From Photorhabdus bodei (GTDB taxonomy: Bacteria; Pseudomonadota; Gammaproteobacteria; Enterobacterales; Enterobacteriaceae): a DNA stretch of 64,000 nt. Numbering within the stretch: position 1 is the first letter of the stretch; each line of letters opens with the position of its first letter. The notes below the pieces were generated by a model. The model worked only from the letters and a program-made list of their open reading frames with translations, was not told the origin of the DNA and did not search any database. Positions 46,897 through 54,355 of this stretch are shown here, one piece after another. The stretch is taken from assembly GCF_003287735.1 (NCBI RefSeq), contig NZ_NSCM01000006.1:1-64000 (forward strand), read 5' to 3'. The position numbers and the translations under genes were made by a program.

Positions 46897-47025
46897 ATGT
46901 CAAAAGCGGTTATTCTGTTAGGTGATACGACAGATCATGGCGGTAAGGTTATTACCGCTATTGATGAATATACTCACAATGGTGTTCCTATTATTGCAAA
47001 AAATAAGATAAACAGGAGGCGTTAA
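46897..47025 (+). pseudogene. Truncated PAAR fused to the 113-aa gene tail (unit 5)
   Basis: A 42-codon frame with the same fusion point as in unit 2 (THNGVPI|IAKNKINRRR), differing by a few bases. The identical junction in two units suggests that one chimera was copied with its neighbouring pair rather than formed twice. It provides AGGAGGCG for toxin 6. Confidence 0.8.
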
Positions 47026-47026
47026 T

Positions 47027-47791
47027 ATGCCAATACCCTTATTAGCTCCGGTCGTAGTGGGTGCGGCTGAATATGTCGCCAGCGCCTGTGCCGGAGTATT
47101 AATTGCGGTTGGGTTGATGGAAGCCGGTAAAGATAAATCCGTTATAGAGGATGACGACATTCACCATAAGAAAACGGATTTTGTGATAAGCCCTGAAATC
47201 ACAGATGAAGATCGAAATATCGTCTGGAGCGCCGAAGCCCATGCGGATTTTTGGGAGGACGATGATTTAGGGGATGAATCTATTGATGCCAGTGCGGTTC
47301 AGACTAAAGCCCAGTCTGAGACGGAAGAGTGTGAAAAAACGGAAACTAAAAAAGCGTGCCAGGCTTGCCTTGCTATTCCGGTGACAAGTGAAAAATATCG
47401 TAAGGTGAGTCGCTGGAGCGCTATCACGATTAACTATCAGCGATTTATTGCGAAAACTAAATATAACCCGGTCACACAAATGATCCAGGAATTTCAATGC
47501 CTGAAAGTGACGTTTGATGGCTGGCGGCCAGCATATTGCCTGTTTCTGGAGGCTAAAGCGCGGTATGACCAGTTTTTTAATAGTGAAGGGAAACCCAAAA
47601 GTTGGTGGAAAGGTGATGAATCAGGCAAAAAACAGGCTGAAAGGCATCAAAAAGTCTGTGATGTTCTAGAAGGCACACCTTATGTAGAATGGCATTTTTT
47701 ACAACCAATCAGTTATGCTTATTTTAAGGTACAGTTTAGCGAGTATAAAAATATTAGAGTTCATTATACCCCCTACGACAGTTTATTTTAA
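47027..47791 (+). CDS. Tox-REase-5 nuclease effector, copy 6
   Basis: 254 residues. A Val replaces Ala in the N-terminal LLAPVAVG segment, but otherwise residues 1-184 are as in copies 1-3. The variable part (NSEGKPKSWWKGDESGKKQAERHQKVC, SYAYFKVQFSEYKNIRVHYTPYDSLF) groups with copy 4. The terminal Cys is replaced by Tyr (TPYDSLF). Confidence 0.87.
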   Translation: MPIPLLAPVVVGAAEYVASACAGVLIAVGLMEAGKDKSVIEDDDIHHKKTDFVISPEITDEDRNIVWSAEAHADFWEDDDLGDESIDASAVQTKAQSETEECEKTETKKACQACLAIPVTSEKYRKVSRWSAITINYQRFIAKTKYNPVTQMIQEFQCLKVTFDGWRPAYCLFLEAKARYDQFFNSEGKPKSWWKGDESGKKQAERHQKVCDVLEGTPYVEWHFLQPISYAYFKVQFSEYKNIRVHYTPYDSLF

Positions 47792-47803
47792 TCTGAGGTC
47801 AAC

Positions 47804-48526
47804 ATGACAATAGTTCGTATAGAAATAAATGTACGTTATGAACAGCAAAAAACTATTACTGCTAATACGGCATTGATGGATTTGTTTCATATCACACAGC
47901 AAATCGATATATTTTTCGGGAAGAAAAAAACATGGTTTTTAAAAGGATATTCCCGAAAAGAGGCATTAAAACATATTGTGTTTGATGAACAAGGGTCTAC
48001 AGACGAAGCAGTAAGTTATTTTGAAAAATCTTATAAAAAAGACTTTCCTTCACTTATTGAAGGTATATGGGATGGTGAAAAGGATGAGTTATCTAGTAGT
48101 GTTAGTTATAATAAATTGTCAACAAAAGGTCCTAACTGGGTTAGGTTAGAACTCAATTTGAAAATTGACAGTAGTCAGCTTGGTATTTCCCAATTAATTG
48201 AACTTGTCAAATATCTAGTGACCAGTCGTGACTTCCCTTATATTCAGGTCGAAACCAACGAATATACATTACGGAATAAACAGGTTTTCCCTGATCGCTT
48301 AAGTGTTGGCTGGATGCTTTACCAGCCTCGTATTATTGATAAATCCTATTTTCCTATGGCGGAAGATGTGCTCCCTGTGTATCAAAATAATGAACAGGTA
48401 GGTACGCTGATTATTACCAAAAAAGGGATTTTTGATGGAAGAAATCAGGAGGATATTGATAAATCCAACGATGTTGAAATACAGTTGGTGAACTTGGGAT
48501 TACTACCGTTAATTACCGAAGTTTAA
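47804..48526 (+). CDS. Imm52-like immunity protein, copy 6
   Basis: 240 residues. The variable half (AVSYFEKSYKKDFPSLIEGIWDGEKDELSSSVSYNKLSTKGPNWVRLELNLKIDSSQLGISQL) is of the copy-4 type. The C-terminal arm is as in the other copies. Confidence 0.77.
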   Translation: MTIVRIEINVRYEQQKTITANTALMDLFHITQQIDIFFGKKKTWFLKGYSRKEALKHIVFDEQGSTDEAVSYFEKSYKKDFPSLIEGIWDGEKDELSSSVSYNKLSTKGPNWVRLELNLKIDSSQLGISQLIELVKYLVTSRDFPYIQVETNEYTLRNKQVFPDRLSVGWMLYQPRIIDKSYFPMAEDVLPVYQNNEQVGTLIITKKGIFDGRNQEDIDKSNDVEIQLVNLGLLPLITEV

Positions 48527-48570
48527 TGAGGTGATGTTATTTACCAATCGAAAAACGATGGAGAACTTTA

Positions 48571-48831
48571 ATGTCAAAAGCGGTTATTCTGTTAGGTGAT
48601 ACGACAGATCATGGCGGTAAGGTTATTACCGCTATTGATGAATATACTCACAATGGTGTTCCTATAGCAGGTAAAGAAGATTTGGTTGCGTGTCCCCAAT
48701 GCAAAGGTGTTTTTCCTATTGTTCAGGGTGCTGACTCTTTAAAATATAAAGCGATTGCGCTTGAAGGAATGCAAACAGCTTGTGGGGCAAAATTAATTGC
48801 CAGTCAGAGTAAATTTACCCATGACTCTTGA
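48571..48831 (+). CDS. PAAR-domain protein, copy 3 (full length, 86 aa)
   Basis: The last gene of the array. It has the His and Cys residues of PAAR copies 1 and 2 but lacks two residues in the loop before the last strand (LKYKAIALEG instead of LKYKGK.IALEG). It ends SKFTHDS. A weak hairpin (48838-48868, TGGAGC...GCTCCA) and then the right-hand hmp-end repeat follow. Confidence 0.9.
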   Translation: MSKAVILLGDTTDHGGKVITAIDEYTHNGVPIAGKEDLVACPQCKGVFPIVQGADSLKYKAIALEGMQTACGAKLIASQSKFTHDS

Positions 48832-48967
48832 TATCAATGGAGCTGACGTCCAATAAGACGGGCTCCACAATAAGCAAACTCCATAAGGTCTCTAGAATAG
48901 TGATGAATTGGTTTTTTCAGTCACATTAAGTACATTCAATACACATGAATATTGAATATCGGAGCCC

Positions 48968-49087
48968 ATAAATTAAAGATAGTTTCTGTTCAGTTCACTT
49001 TCTTGGCTATTATCACTGTAATATGAAGTTGAAAATTTAAATCACTTTATGTGGGCCAAAACATTCATAGTGAATAAATTGTTCATC
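48968..49087. repeat. Right direct repeat: hmp 3' end
   Basis: The functional counterpart of 34972-35101, covering the last 17 codons of hmp (49037-49087) and about 70 bp beyond its stop. Both copies have the same orientation, as expected for an island inserted next to hmp with its target end regenerated. Confidence 0.85.
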
Positions 49088-50227
49088 TATTCCCATATCC
49101 AATAACTGTTTCGCTACATATTGCATAAAGGGAACTGGACCACAGAAATAGAAGTGCATTCCTTCTGTTTTCAATGCCTCATTCAGAACTGCCAGATCCA
49201 TAAAACCTTTGTATTGATAATGGATACCTTGTTGATCTTCATCCCTTGGTTCGCGATACCAAATTATGCTGTCGAAATTCGGCATTGCTTGTGCAATTGT
49301 GGCGACTTCATTACTAAACGCGTGATGGCCGCCGTGTTCTGCCGCATGTAACCAGTTAATTTGGCTATTATGGTTTTGCTGGTGGAGGTGATGCAACATG
49401 CTCATCATGGGGGTCAGGCCAACACCCGCAGAAATCAAAGTAACCGGCGTTTCTGATTTAATATCAAGGAAAAAATCACCGCGTGGGGCGGCCAGCCAGA
49501 CGGTATCGCCTTGTTGCATCTTATCGTGCATATGGTTGGAAACGATTCCTTGTGGCTCACGTTTAATCGCAATCCGGTAGCTGGAACCGTTTGGGGCTGC
49601 CGTCAGTGAATACTGGCGAATTTCTCGGTTAGCAAAATTATCATCTTCCAGATAAATGCTCAGATACTGACCAGGTTTGTAATCCATCACTTTCCTGCCA
49701 TCCTGTGGTATAAATTCAAAGCTGCAAATTACCTCACTTTTTACCTCTTTCCGGCTGATACGGAATGGACGCAAGCCACGCCAGCCACCATCTGTTGATT
49801 CTCCGCTATGATAAATTTGCTCTTCACGATTGATAAAAACATCAGCGAGCACGCCGTAAGCTTTTCCCCAAGCATCCAGAATCTCATTTCCTGGCTGGAA
49901 CATTTCATCCAGCGTTGCCAATAGGTGCGTACCGACAATCTGATAATGCGCTGGTTGGATATTCAAACTGGCGTGTTTATGAGCAATTTTTTCCACTGCC
50001 GGCAGTAGTACTTCTAGGTTATCAATATTGGCTGCATAGGCGCAGATCGCATTGAACAGAGCTTCACGCTGATCGCCATTAAGTTGATGACTCATATTAA
50101 AAATGTTTTTCAACTCAGGATTGTGCTTGAACATCCGCTCGTAAAAATGAGCAGTCAGTTTTGGGCCAGTAGCAGAAAGTAAGGGAATAGTTGATTTGAC
50201 AGTGGCAATAGTTTGGCTATCCAGCAT
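49037..50227 (-). CDS. hmp: Flavohaemoglobin (nitric oxide dioxygenase)
   Basis: Hmp oxidises nitric oxide to nitrate with NAD(P)H. The 396-residue protein has an N-terminal globin domain, with the proximal haem His in the [12 protein letters not shown] region. An FAD domain ([13 protein letters not shown]) and an NAD(P)H domain ([25 protein letters not shown]) follow. It is divergent from glyA as in E. coli. An NsrR-like operator (50271-50293) precedes it. Its 3' end is duplicated at 34972. Confidence 0.96.
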   Translation of the reverse strand: MLDSQTIATVKSTIPLLSATGPKLTAHFYERMFKHNPELKNIFNMSHQLNGDQREALFNAICAYAANIDNLEVLLPAVEKIAHKHASLNIQPAHYQIVGTHLLATLDEMFQPGNEILDAWGKAYGVLADVFINREEQIYHSGESTDGGWRGLRPFRISRKEVKSEVICSFEFIPQDGRKVMDYKPGQYLSIYLEDDNFANREIRQYSLTAAPNGSSYRIAIKREPQGIVSNHMHDKMQQGDTVWLAAPRGDFFLDIKSETPVTLISAGVGLTPMMSMLHHLHQQNHNSQINWLHAAEHGGHHAFSNEVATIAQAMPNFDSIIWYREPRDEDQQGIHYQYKGFMDLAVLNEALKTEGMHFYFCGPVPFMQYVAKQLLDMGIDEQFIHYECFGPHKVI

Positions 50228-50238
50228 GGTGAAGCTCC

Positions 50239-50251
50239 TGAATTTCTTTCA
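50239..50251. promoter_or_regulatory. Candidate MetR box between hmp and glyA
   Basis: TGAATTTCTTTCA fits the MetR consensus TGAA-N5-TTCA with the central A/T. In E. coli MetR acts on both hmp and glyA from their shared region. Here the site lies only 12 bp from the hmp start codon, so it could be chance. Confidence 0.4.
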
Positions 50252-50270
50252 AGTGGGTAATGAAATTTAT

Positions 50271-50293
50271 AACATGTAATTTAAATGCAACTT
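50271..50293. promoter_or_regulatory. NsrR-like operator of hmp
   Basis: AACATGTAATTT followed by AAATGCAACTT forms an imperfect 23-bp palindrome. It matches the NsrR consensus (AAGATGCATTT-A-AAATGCATCTT) at 18 positions. NsrR is the nitric-oxide-sensing repressor of hmp. The site lies 44-66 bp upstream of the hmp start. Confidence 0.7.
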
Positions 50294-50470
50294 ATACCTT
50301 TTTGGGGGCCTTGTAAATATAGAATGTGGTCTTTATGGCAAAAAAATAGTCATAATGGATATTTGTACTAAGGAAGGGGCTTCTTTAGGCCGTAAATTCT
50401 GACAAAGAGGAGAAATGGAGCGTAATTTTCATTACCCTACTTTAGAGCAGGTACTGTGCTTGCAATCGAT

Positions 50471-50486
50471 ATGCAATCGTTTGCGT
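50471..50486 (+). promoter_or_regulatory. PurR box of glyA
   Basis: ATGCAATCGTTTGCGT matches the PurR operator consensus closely and stands where E. coli glyA has its PurR site, about 110 bp before the start codon. Confidence 0.8.
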
Positions 50487-50595
50487 AAAATATTTTGTCA
50501 AGACTATCTCATTAGGTGAAAAGGGTTTACACTGTGTGCCATTCGGCCCCTTGGGGTGTTGTTTGAAGAGAAGTTAGCTGAGTCAGGAGAACCCA

Positions 50596-51849
50596 ATGTT
50601 AAAGCGTGAAATGAATATTGCTAGTTATGATCCCGAACTATGGCAGGCGATGGAGCAAGAAGTTGTTCGTCAGGAAGAACATATCGAATTAATTGCCTCT
50701 GAAAACTATACCAGCCCAAGAGTTATGCAGGCACAGGGCTCTCAACTCACTAACAAATATGCCGAAGGTTATCCGGGTAAACGCTATTACGGTGGTTGTG
50801 AATATGTAGACGTTGTTGAACAATTAGCTATCGATCGTGCTAAGGCGCTGTTTGGTGCTGATTATGCCAACGTTCAACCACATTCTGGTTCTCAAGCGAA
50901 TGCGGCAGTTTATATGGCTTTGTTGCAACCGGGCGATACGGTTCTGGGGATGAATTTGGCACATGGCGGTCATTTGACCCACGGCTCTCCGGTTAACTTC
51001 TCTGGTAAGTTATATAATGTTGTGCCTTACGGCATCGATGAAAGCGGTAAAATCGATTATGACGATATCGCGGCACAAGCTGAAAAACACCAGCCAAAAA
51101 TGATTATCGGTGGTTTCTCGGCTTACTCCGGTGTGGTTGATTGGGCAAAAATGCGTGAAATTGCAGACAGCATTGGTGCTTACCTGTTCGTTGATATGGC
51201 ACACGTTGCTGGCCTAATCGCCGCAGGAGTGTATCCTAACCCGGTTCCTCATGCTCACATCGTTACTACCACGACGCATAAAACACTGGCGGGTCCACGT
51301 GGTGGTTTGATCTTGGCAAAAGGTGGCGACGAAGAGTTGTATAAAAAACTGAACTCTTCTGTATTCCCTGGCTGTCAGGGTGGACCCCTGATGCATGTGA
51401 TCGCAGGCAAAGCGGTGGCATTGAAAGAAGCAATGGAACCAGAATTCAAAGCGTATCAACATCAGGTTGCTGATAACGCGAAAGCGATGGTTGAAGTGTT
51501 TTTGGCACGTGGTTACAAAGTCGTTTCTGGCGGTACAGAGAATCACCTGTTCCTGCTGGATCTGGTTGATAAAGACATCACTGGTAAAGATGCCGATGCT
51601 GCGTTGGGTCGAGCCAACATTACGGTAAACAAAAATAGCGTGCCTAATGATCCGAAGAGCCCATTTGTAACTTCTGGTGTGCGTATCGGTACGCCTGCGA
51701 TTACCCGCCGTGGCTTTAAACAAGCAGAAGCGCGTGAATTGGCTGGCTGGATGTGTGATGTATTGGACAACATCAATGATGAAGCGACCATTGAAACAAC
51801 TAAGCAGAAAGTTCTGGCTATTTGCGCAAGATATCCGGTTTACGCATAA
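50596..51849 (+). CDS. glyA: Serine hydroxymethyltransferase
   Basis: GlyA interconverts serine and glycine and charges tetrahydrofolate with one-carbon units. It has the canonical 417 residues and the PLP lysine in [15 protein letters not shown]. The [16 protein letters not shown] and [12 protein letters not shown] motifs are also visible. A ribosome-binding site (CAGGAG) precedes ATG 50596. Confidence 0.97.
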   Translation: MLKREMNIASYDPELWQAMEQEVVRQEEHIELIASENYTSPRVMQAQGSQLTNKYAEGYPGKRYYGGCEYVDVVEQLAIDRAKALFGADYANVQPHSGSQANAAVYMALLQPGDTVLGMNLAHGGHLTHGSPVNFSGKLYNVVPYGIDESGKIDYDDIAAQAEKHQPKMIIGGFSAYSGVVDWAKMREIADSIGAYLFVDMAHVAGLIAAGVYPNPVPHAHIVTTTTHKTLAGPRGGLILAKGGDEELYKKLNSSVFPGCQGGPLMHVIAGKAVALKEAMEPEFKAYQHQVADNAKAMVEVFLARGYKVVSGGTENHLFLLDLVDKDITGKDADAALGRANITVNKNSVPNDPKSPFVTSGVRIGTPAITRRGFKQAEARELAGWMCDVLDNINDEATIETTKQKVLAICARYPVYA

Positions 51850-52041
51850 ATTAAAATTTCAATAAGTCATTACAAAACCTGCTCCGGCTAACATTGTTTG
51901 CTTAAGTGGGATATTGAGGAGTGATGCGTGGATTTTCCCCCGGGGAATATCTACTTCAAGATAACTCTCAATATCTTAATTTCTTGAGCTAATCAAGTTA
52001 GGTAAGGGCGGGTTTTTTGCATTTTTTACCAGGGAGGACTA

Positions 52042-53187
52042 ATGGTTATTCGATCGACGCGCTGGCTGGCGTTAGATTACTTCACATATTTCTTTTCTTA
52101 CGGGATATTTTTACCTTTCTGGGCAACCTGGCTACAGGGTGAAGGTATAGAGCACGATATGATAGGGGTTCTATTGGGTGCAGGTTTGATTTCCCGTTTC
52201 TTGGGCAGTTTGTTAATCGCACCTACAGTTAAAGATCCCGCAAAACTTATTTTTGCGCTACGTATATCAGCATTGATAACCTTTATTTTCATCGTTGGCT
52301 TTACATTAGGAAATCATTGGGCGTGGCTCCTGTTCGTCATGGTTGGCTTCAATCTATTTTTTTCGCCGATGATGCCATTGAGTGATGCGCTGGCGGGAAC
52401 ATGGCAAAAACAATTTCCTTTTGATTACGGCAAGATACGGGTTTGGGGTTCAATTGCCTTTATTATCAGCTCAGCATTAACCGGGGAATTAATCTCTGTC
52501 TGGGGACATCGTGCCATCCTCATCACGATATTGTTTAGCGTCTTCTCTACGTTGTTGGTGACATTACTTAGGCCTTCTATCATGCCTGTTGGTGAAGTCA
52601 AATCCGCCAAAGTGGATGTTGTGTCATTTAAGCAGTTGTTGTCTGAAAAACCGGTATGTCGGTTCCTGTTATGTGTCGCTTTATTGCAGGCGGCTCATGC
52701 GGGATATTACAGCTTCAGTGCGATTTACTGGAAAAATGCAGGCTATTCTGCCTCGGTAGTCGGTTATCTCTGGTCATTGGGCGTAGTGGCTGAAGTTATT
52801 ATTTTTACTTTGAGTAATAAATTATTTCGGCGTTGGAATGCTCGTAATCTTTTGCTGCTTTCTGGCATATGTGGCGTTGTTCGCTGGGGATTGATGGGAA
52901 CATTCACCTCATTACCAGTGTTGATTATCGTTCAAATTTTGCATTGTGGTACGTTCACTGTCTGCCATTTGGCCGCGATGCGTTTTATCGGTGCGAGAAG
53001 AGAAGGGGAAATTGTGCGTTTACAGGCGGCTTATTCTGCGTTGGCAATGGGGGGAGGTATCGCTGTCATGACGGTAATTGCTGGATTTATGTATGATTAT
53101 CTGCACAGTGGCATTTTCTGGATGATGGCTTTGGTTGCTTTTCCTGCTATTTTCGTACGACCACAGGTTAAAGCTCATAATTATTAA
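52042..53187 (+). CDS. hcaT: MFS transporter HcaT-like (3-phenylpropionate permease family)
   Basis: A 381-residue major-facilitator protein with about twelve hydrophobic helices. The N-terminus (STRWLALDYFTYFFSYGIFLPFWATWL) and the DALAGTWQKQFPFDYGKIRVWGS segment match E. coli HcaT and define the phenylpropionate/NHS-type subfamily. The hca catabolic genes are not here, so its actual substrate is uncertain. Its conserved position near suhB-trmJ supports orthology. Confidence 0.82.
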   Translation: MVIRSTRWLALDYFTYFFSYGIFLPFWATWLQGEGIEHDMIGVLLGAGLISRFLGSLLIAPTVKDPAKLIFALRISALITFIFIVGFTLGNHWAWLLFVMVGFNLFFSPMMPLSDALAGTWQKQFPFDYGKIRVWGSIAFIISSALTGELISVWGHRAILITILFSVFSTLLVTLLRPSIMPVGEVKSAKVDVVSFKQLLSEKPVCRFLLCVALLQAAHAGYYSFSAIYWKNAGYSASVVGYLWSLGVVAEVIIFTLSNKLFRRWNARNLLLLSGICGVVRWGLMGTFTSLPVLIIVQILHCGTFTVCHLAAMRFIGARREGEIVRLQAAYSALAMGGGIAVMTVIAGFMYDYLHSGIFWMMALVAFPAIFVRPQVKAHNY

Positions 53188-53194
53188 CAATATA

Positions 53195-53233
53195 CATTTA
53201 GTTTCTTACAATATTTTTGTAAGAAACTAAATG
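53195..53233. terminator. Long perfect inverted repeat between hcaT and treR
   Basis: CATTTAGTTTCTTACAA and its exact complement form a 17-bp perfect stem around TATTT. It begins eight bases after the hcaT stop and ends 27 bases before the treR start. There is no T tract after it. Termination of hcaT is the simplest reading, but an operator is possible. Confidence 0.5.
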
Positions 53234-53259
53234 CCTCAATAAGATTTTTATGAGATATC

Positions 53260-54207
53260 ATGTTGAATAAATTAACAATAAAAGATATCGCGCGCTTGGC
53301 TAATGTCAGTAAATCAACCGTCTCGCGAGTATTAAACAATGAGAATAGTGTAAGCCCACAAGCACGTGAAAGAGTTGAAACGATTATCCAACAAAATAAT
53401 TTTATTCCATCTAAATCAGCAAGAGCGATGCGAATAAAAAGTGACAAAATCATTGCTTTAGTTGTGTCGCGTCTGGGATCTTTTTCAGAGAATTTATCAA
53501 TAAGTACCATGTTACCCCTGTTTTACCAGCATGGTTACGACCCCATTATTATGGAAAGTAATTTTGATCCACAGCTTTTACAGGAACATCTACGTCAGTT
53601 GGCATTACGTCATGCAGATGGCATTATTTTGTTCGGTTTTACCGGATTGTCAGAAGAGTCCCTCTTCCCTTGGCGTGACAAAATGGTGGTATTTGCCCGT
53701 GAATATACAGGTTTTTCTTCTGTATGTTATGACGATATTGGTGCTGTTCGTTTATTGATGAATGAATTCTATCGGCGGGGGCACAGAGATATTAGTTTTC
53801 TTGGCGTAGATGATTGTGATACCACGACAGGTTTTCTTCGCCATCAATCTTATCTAACTTGTTGTGAACAGCAAGATTTGCGTCCGCTTGCTGTTCAATG
53901 TGATTTAAGCTATCAGAGTGGGTTTCAGCATGTTAATAAGGTATTGAGAGAGAAAACGACAGCTTTAATCTGTGCAACCGATAGTTTGGCATTAGGTGCA
54001 TATAAATATTTGCAGCAAAATAATCGGGAAGATATACAAATAGGTAGCATTGGTAATACACCTTTATTGAATTTTTTATACCCTAACACGCTTTCTATTG
54101 ATTTGGGTTATGGTGAGGCGGGTAAATATGCGGCTGGTCAATTAATTGCTCAAATAAATCGTCAATACCCAAAACAACAAGTAATCATTCCGAGTAAGTT
54201 GGCTTAA
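53260..54207 (+). CDS. treR: Trehalose operon repressor
   Basis: A LacI-family repressor of 315 residues. The N-terminal HTH (TIKDIARLANVSKSTVSRVLNN) and hinge (KSARAMR) are followed by an effector-binding domain of the TreR type (TMLPLFYQHGYDPIIMES, SVCYDDIGA, LGHRDISFLGV-like region). In E. coli TreR responds to trehalose-6-phosphate. It lies immediately upstream of treB-treC, with a palindromic operator at 54253-54264. Confidence 0.93.
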   Translation: MLNKLTIKDIARLANVSKSTVSRVLNNENSVSPQARERVETIIQQNNFIPSKSARAMRIKSDKIIALVVSRLGSFSENLSISTMLPLFYQHGYDPIIMESNFDPQLLQEHLRQLALRHADGIILFGFTGLSEESLFPWRDKMVVFAREYTGFSSVCYDDIGAVRLLMNEFYRRGHRDISFLGVDDCDTTTGFLRHQSYLTCCEQQDLRPLAVQCDLSYQSGFQHVNKVLREKTTALICATDSLALGAYKYLQQNNREDIQIGSIGNTPLLNFLYPNTLSIDLGYGEAGKYAAGQLIAQINRQYPKQQVIIPSKLA

Positions 54208-54252
54208 AAATAAGAAATATTTCCGTCTCAATGTGATCTTCAACCCACTTTT

Positions 54253-54264
54253 GGGAACGTTCCC
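54253..54264. promoter_or_regulatory. TreR operator upstream of treB
   Basis: GGGAACGTTCCC is a perfect 12-bp palindrome with the central CG typical of LacI-family operators. It lies 92 bp before the treB start, and no other comparable palindrome is in the intergenic region. Confidence 0.78.
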
Positions 54265-54355
54265 ATGACAAGCATAACCAAATGATATTAGGATAAAATT
54301 AGTTTACTAAGCATGCTAATTAGTAATTGATACTAACTTATGATGACTGGCTATT

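Noticed and set aside
40189..47497. Repeated minus-strand frames of 76-142 codons inside the six toxin genes
   Set aside because: They recur only because the toxin coding strand is repeated. The conserved plus-strand motifs and ribosome-binding sites explain the sequence fully.
38138..48831. CRISPR-like periodicity in the array
   Set aside because: The repeat unit is 1.5-2 kb and protein-coding. No short regularly spaced repeats with unique spacers exist there or elsewhere in the window.
48838..48868. Terminator after the last PAAR gene
   Set aside because: The TGGAGC/GCTCCA arms are short, the loop is long and no T tract follows, so it is mentioned only as a weak hairpin.
51950..52020. Terminator between glyA and hcaT
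   Set aside because: A small CTTGA/TCAAG stem and a later GGGTTTTTTG tract are not adjacent in the way an intrinsic terminator requires.
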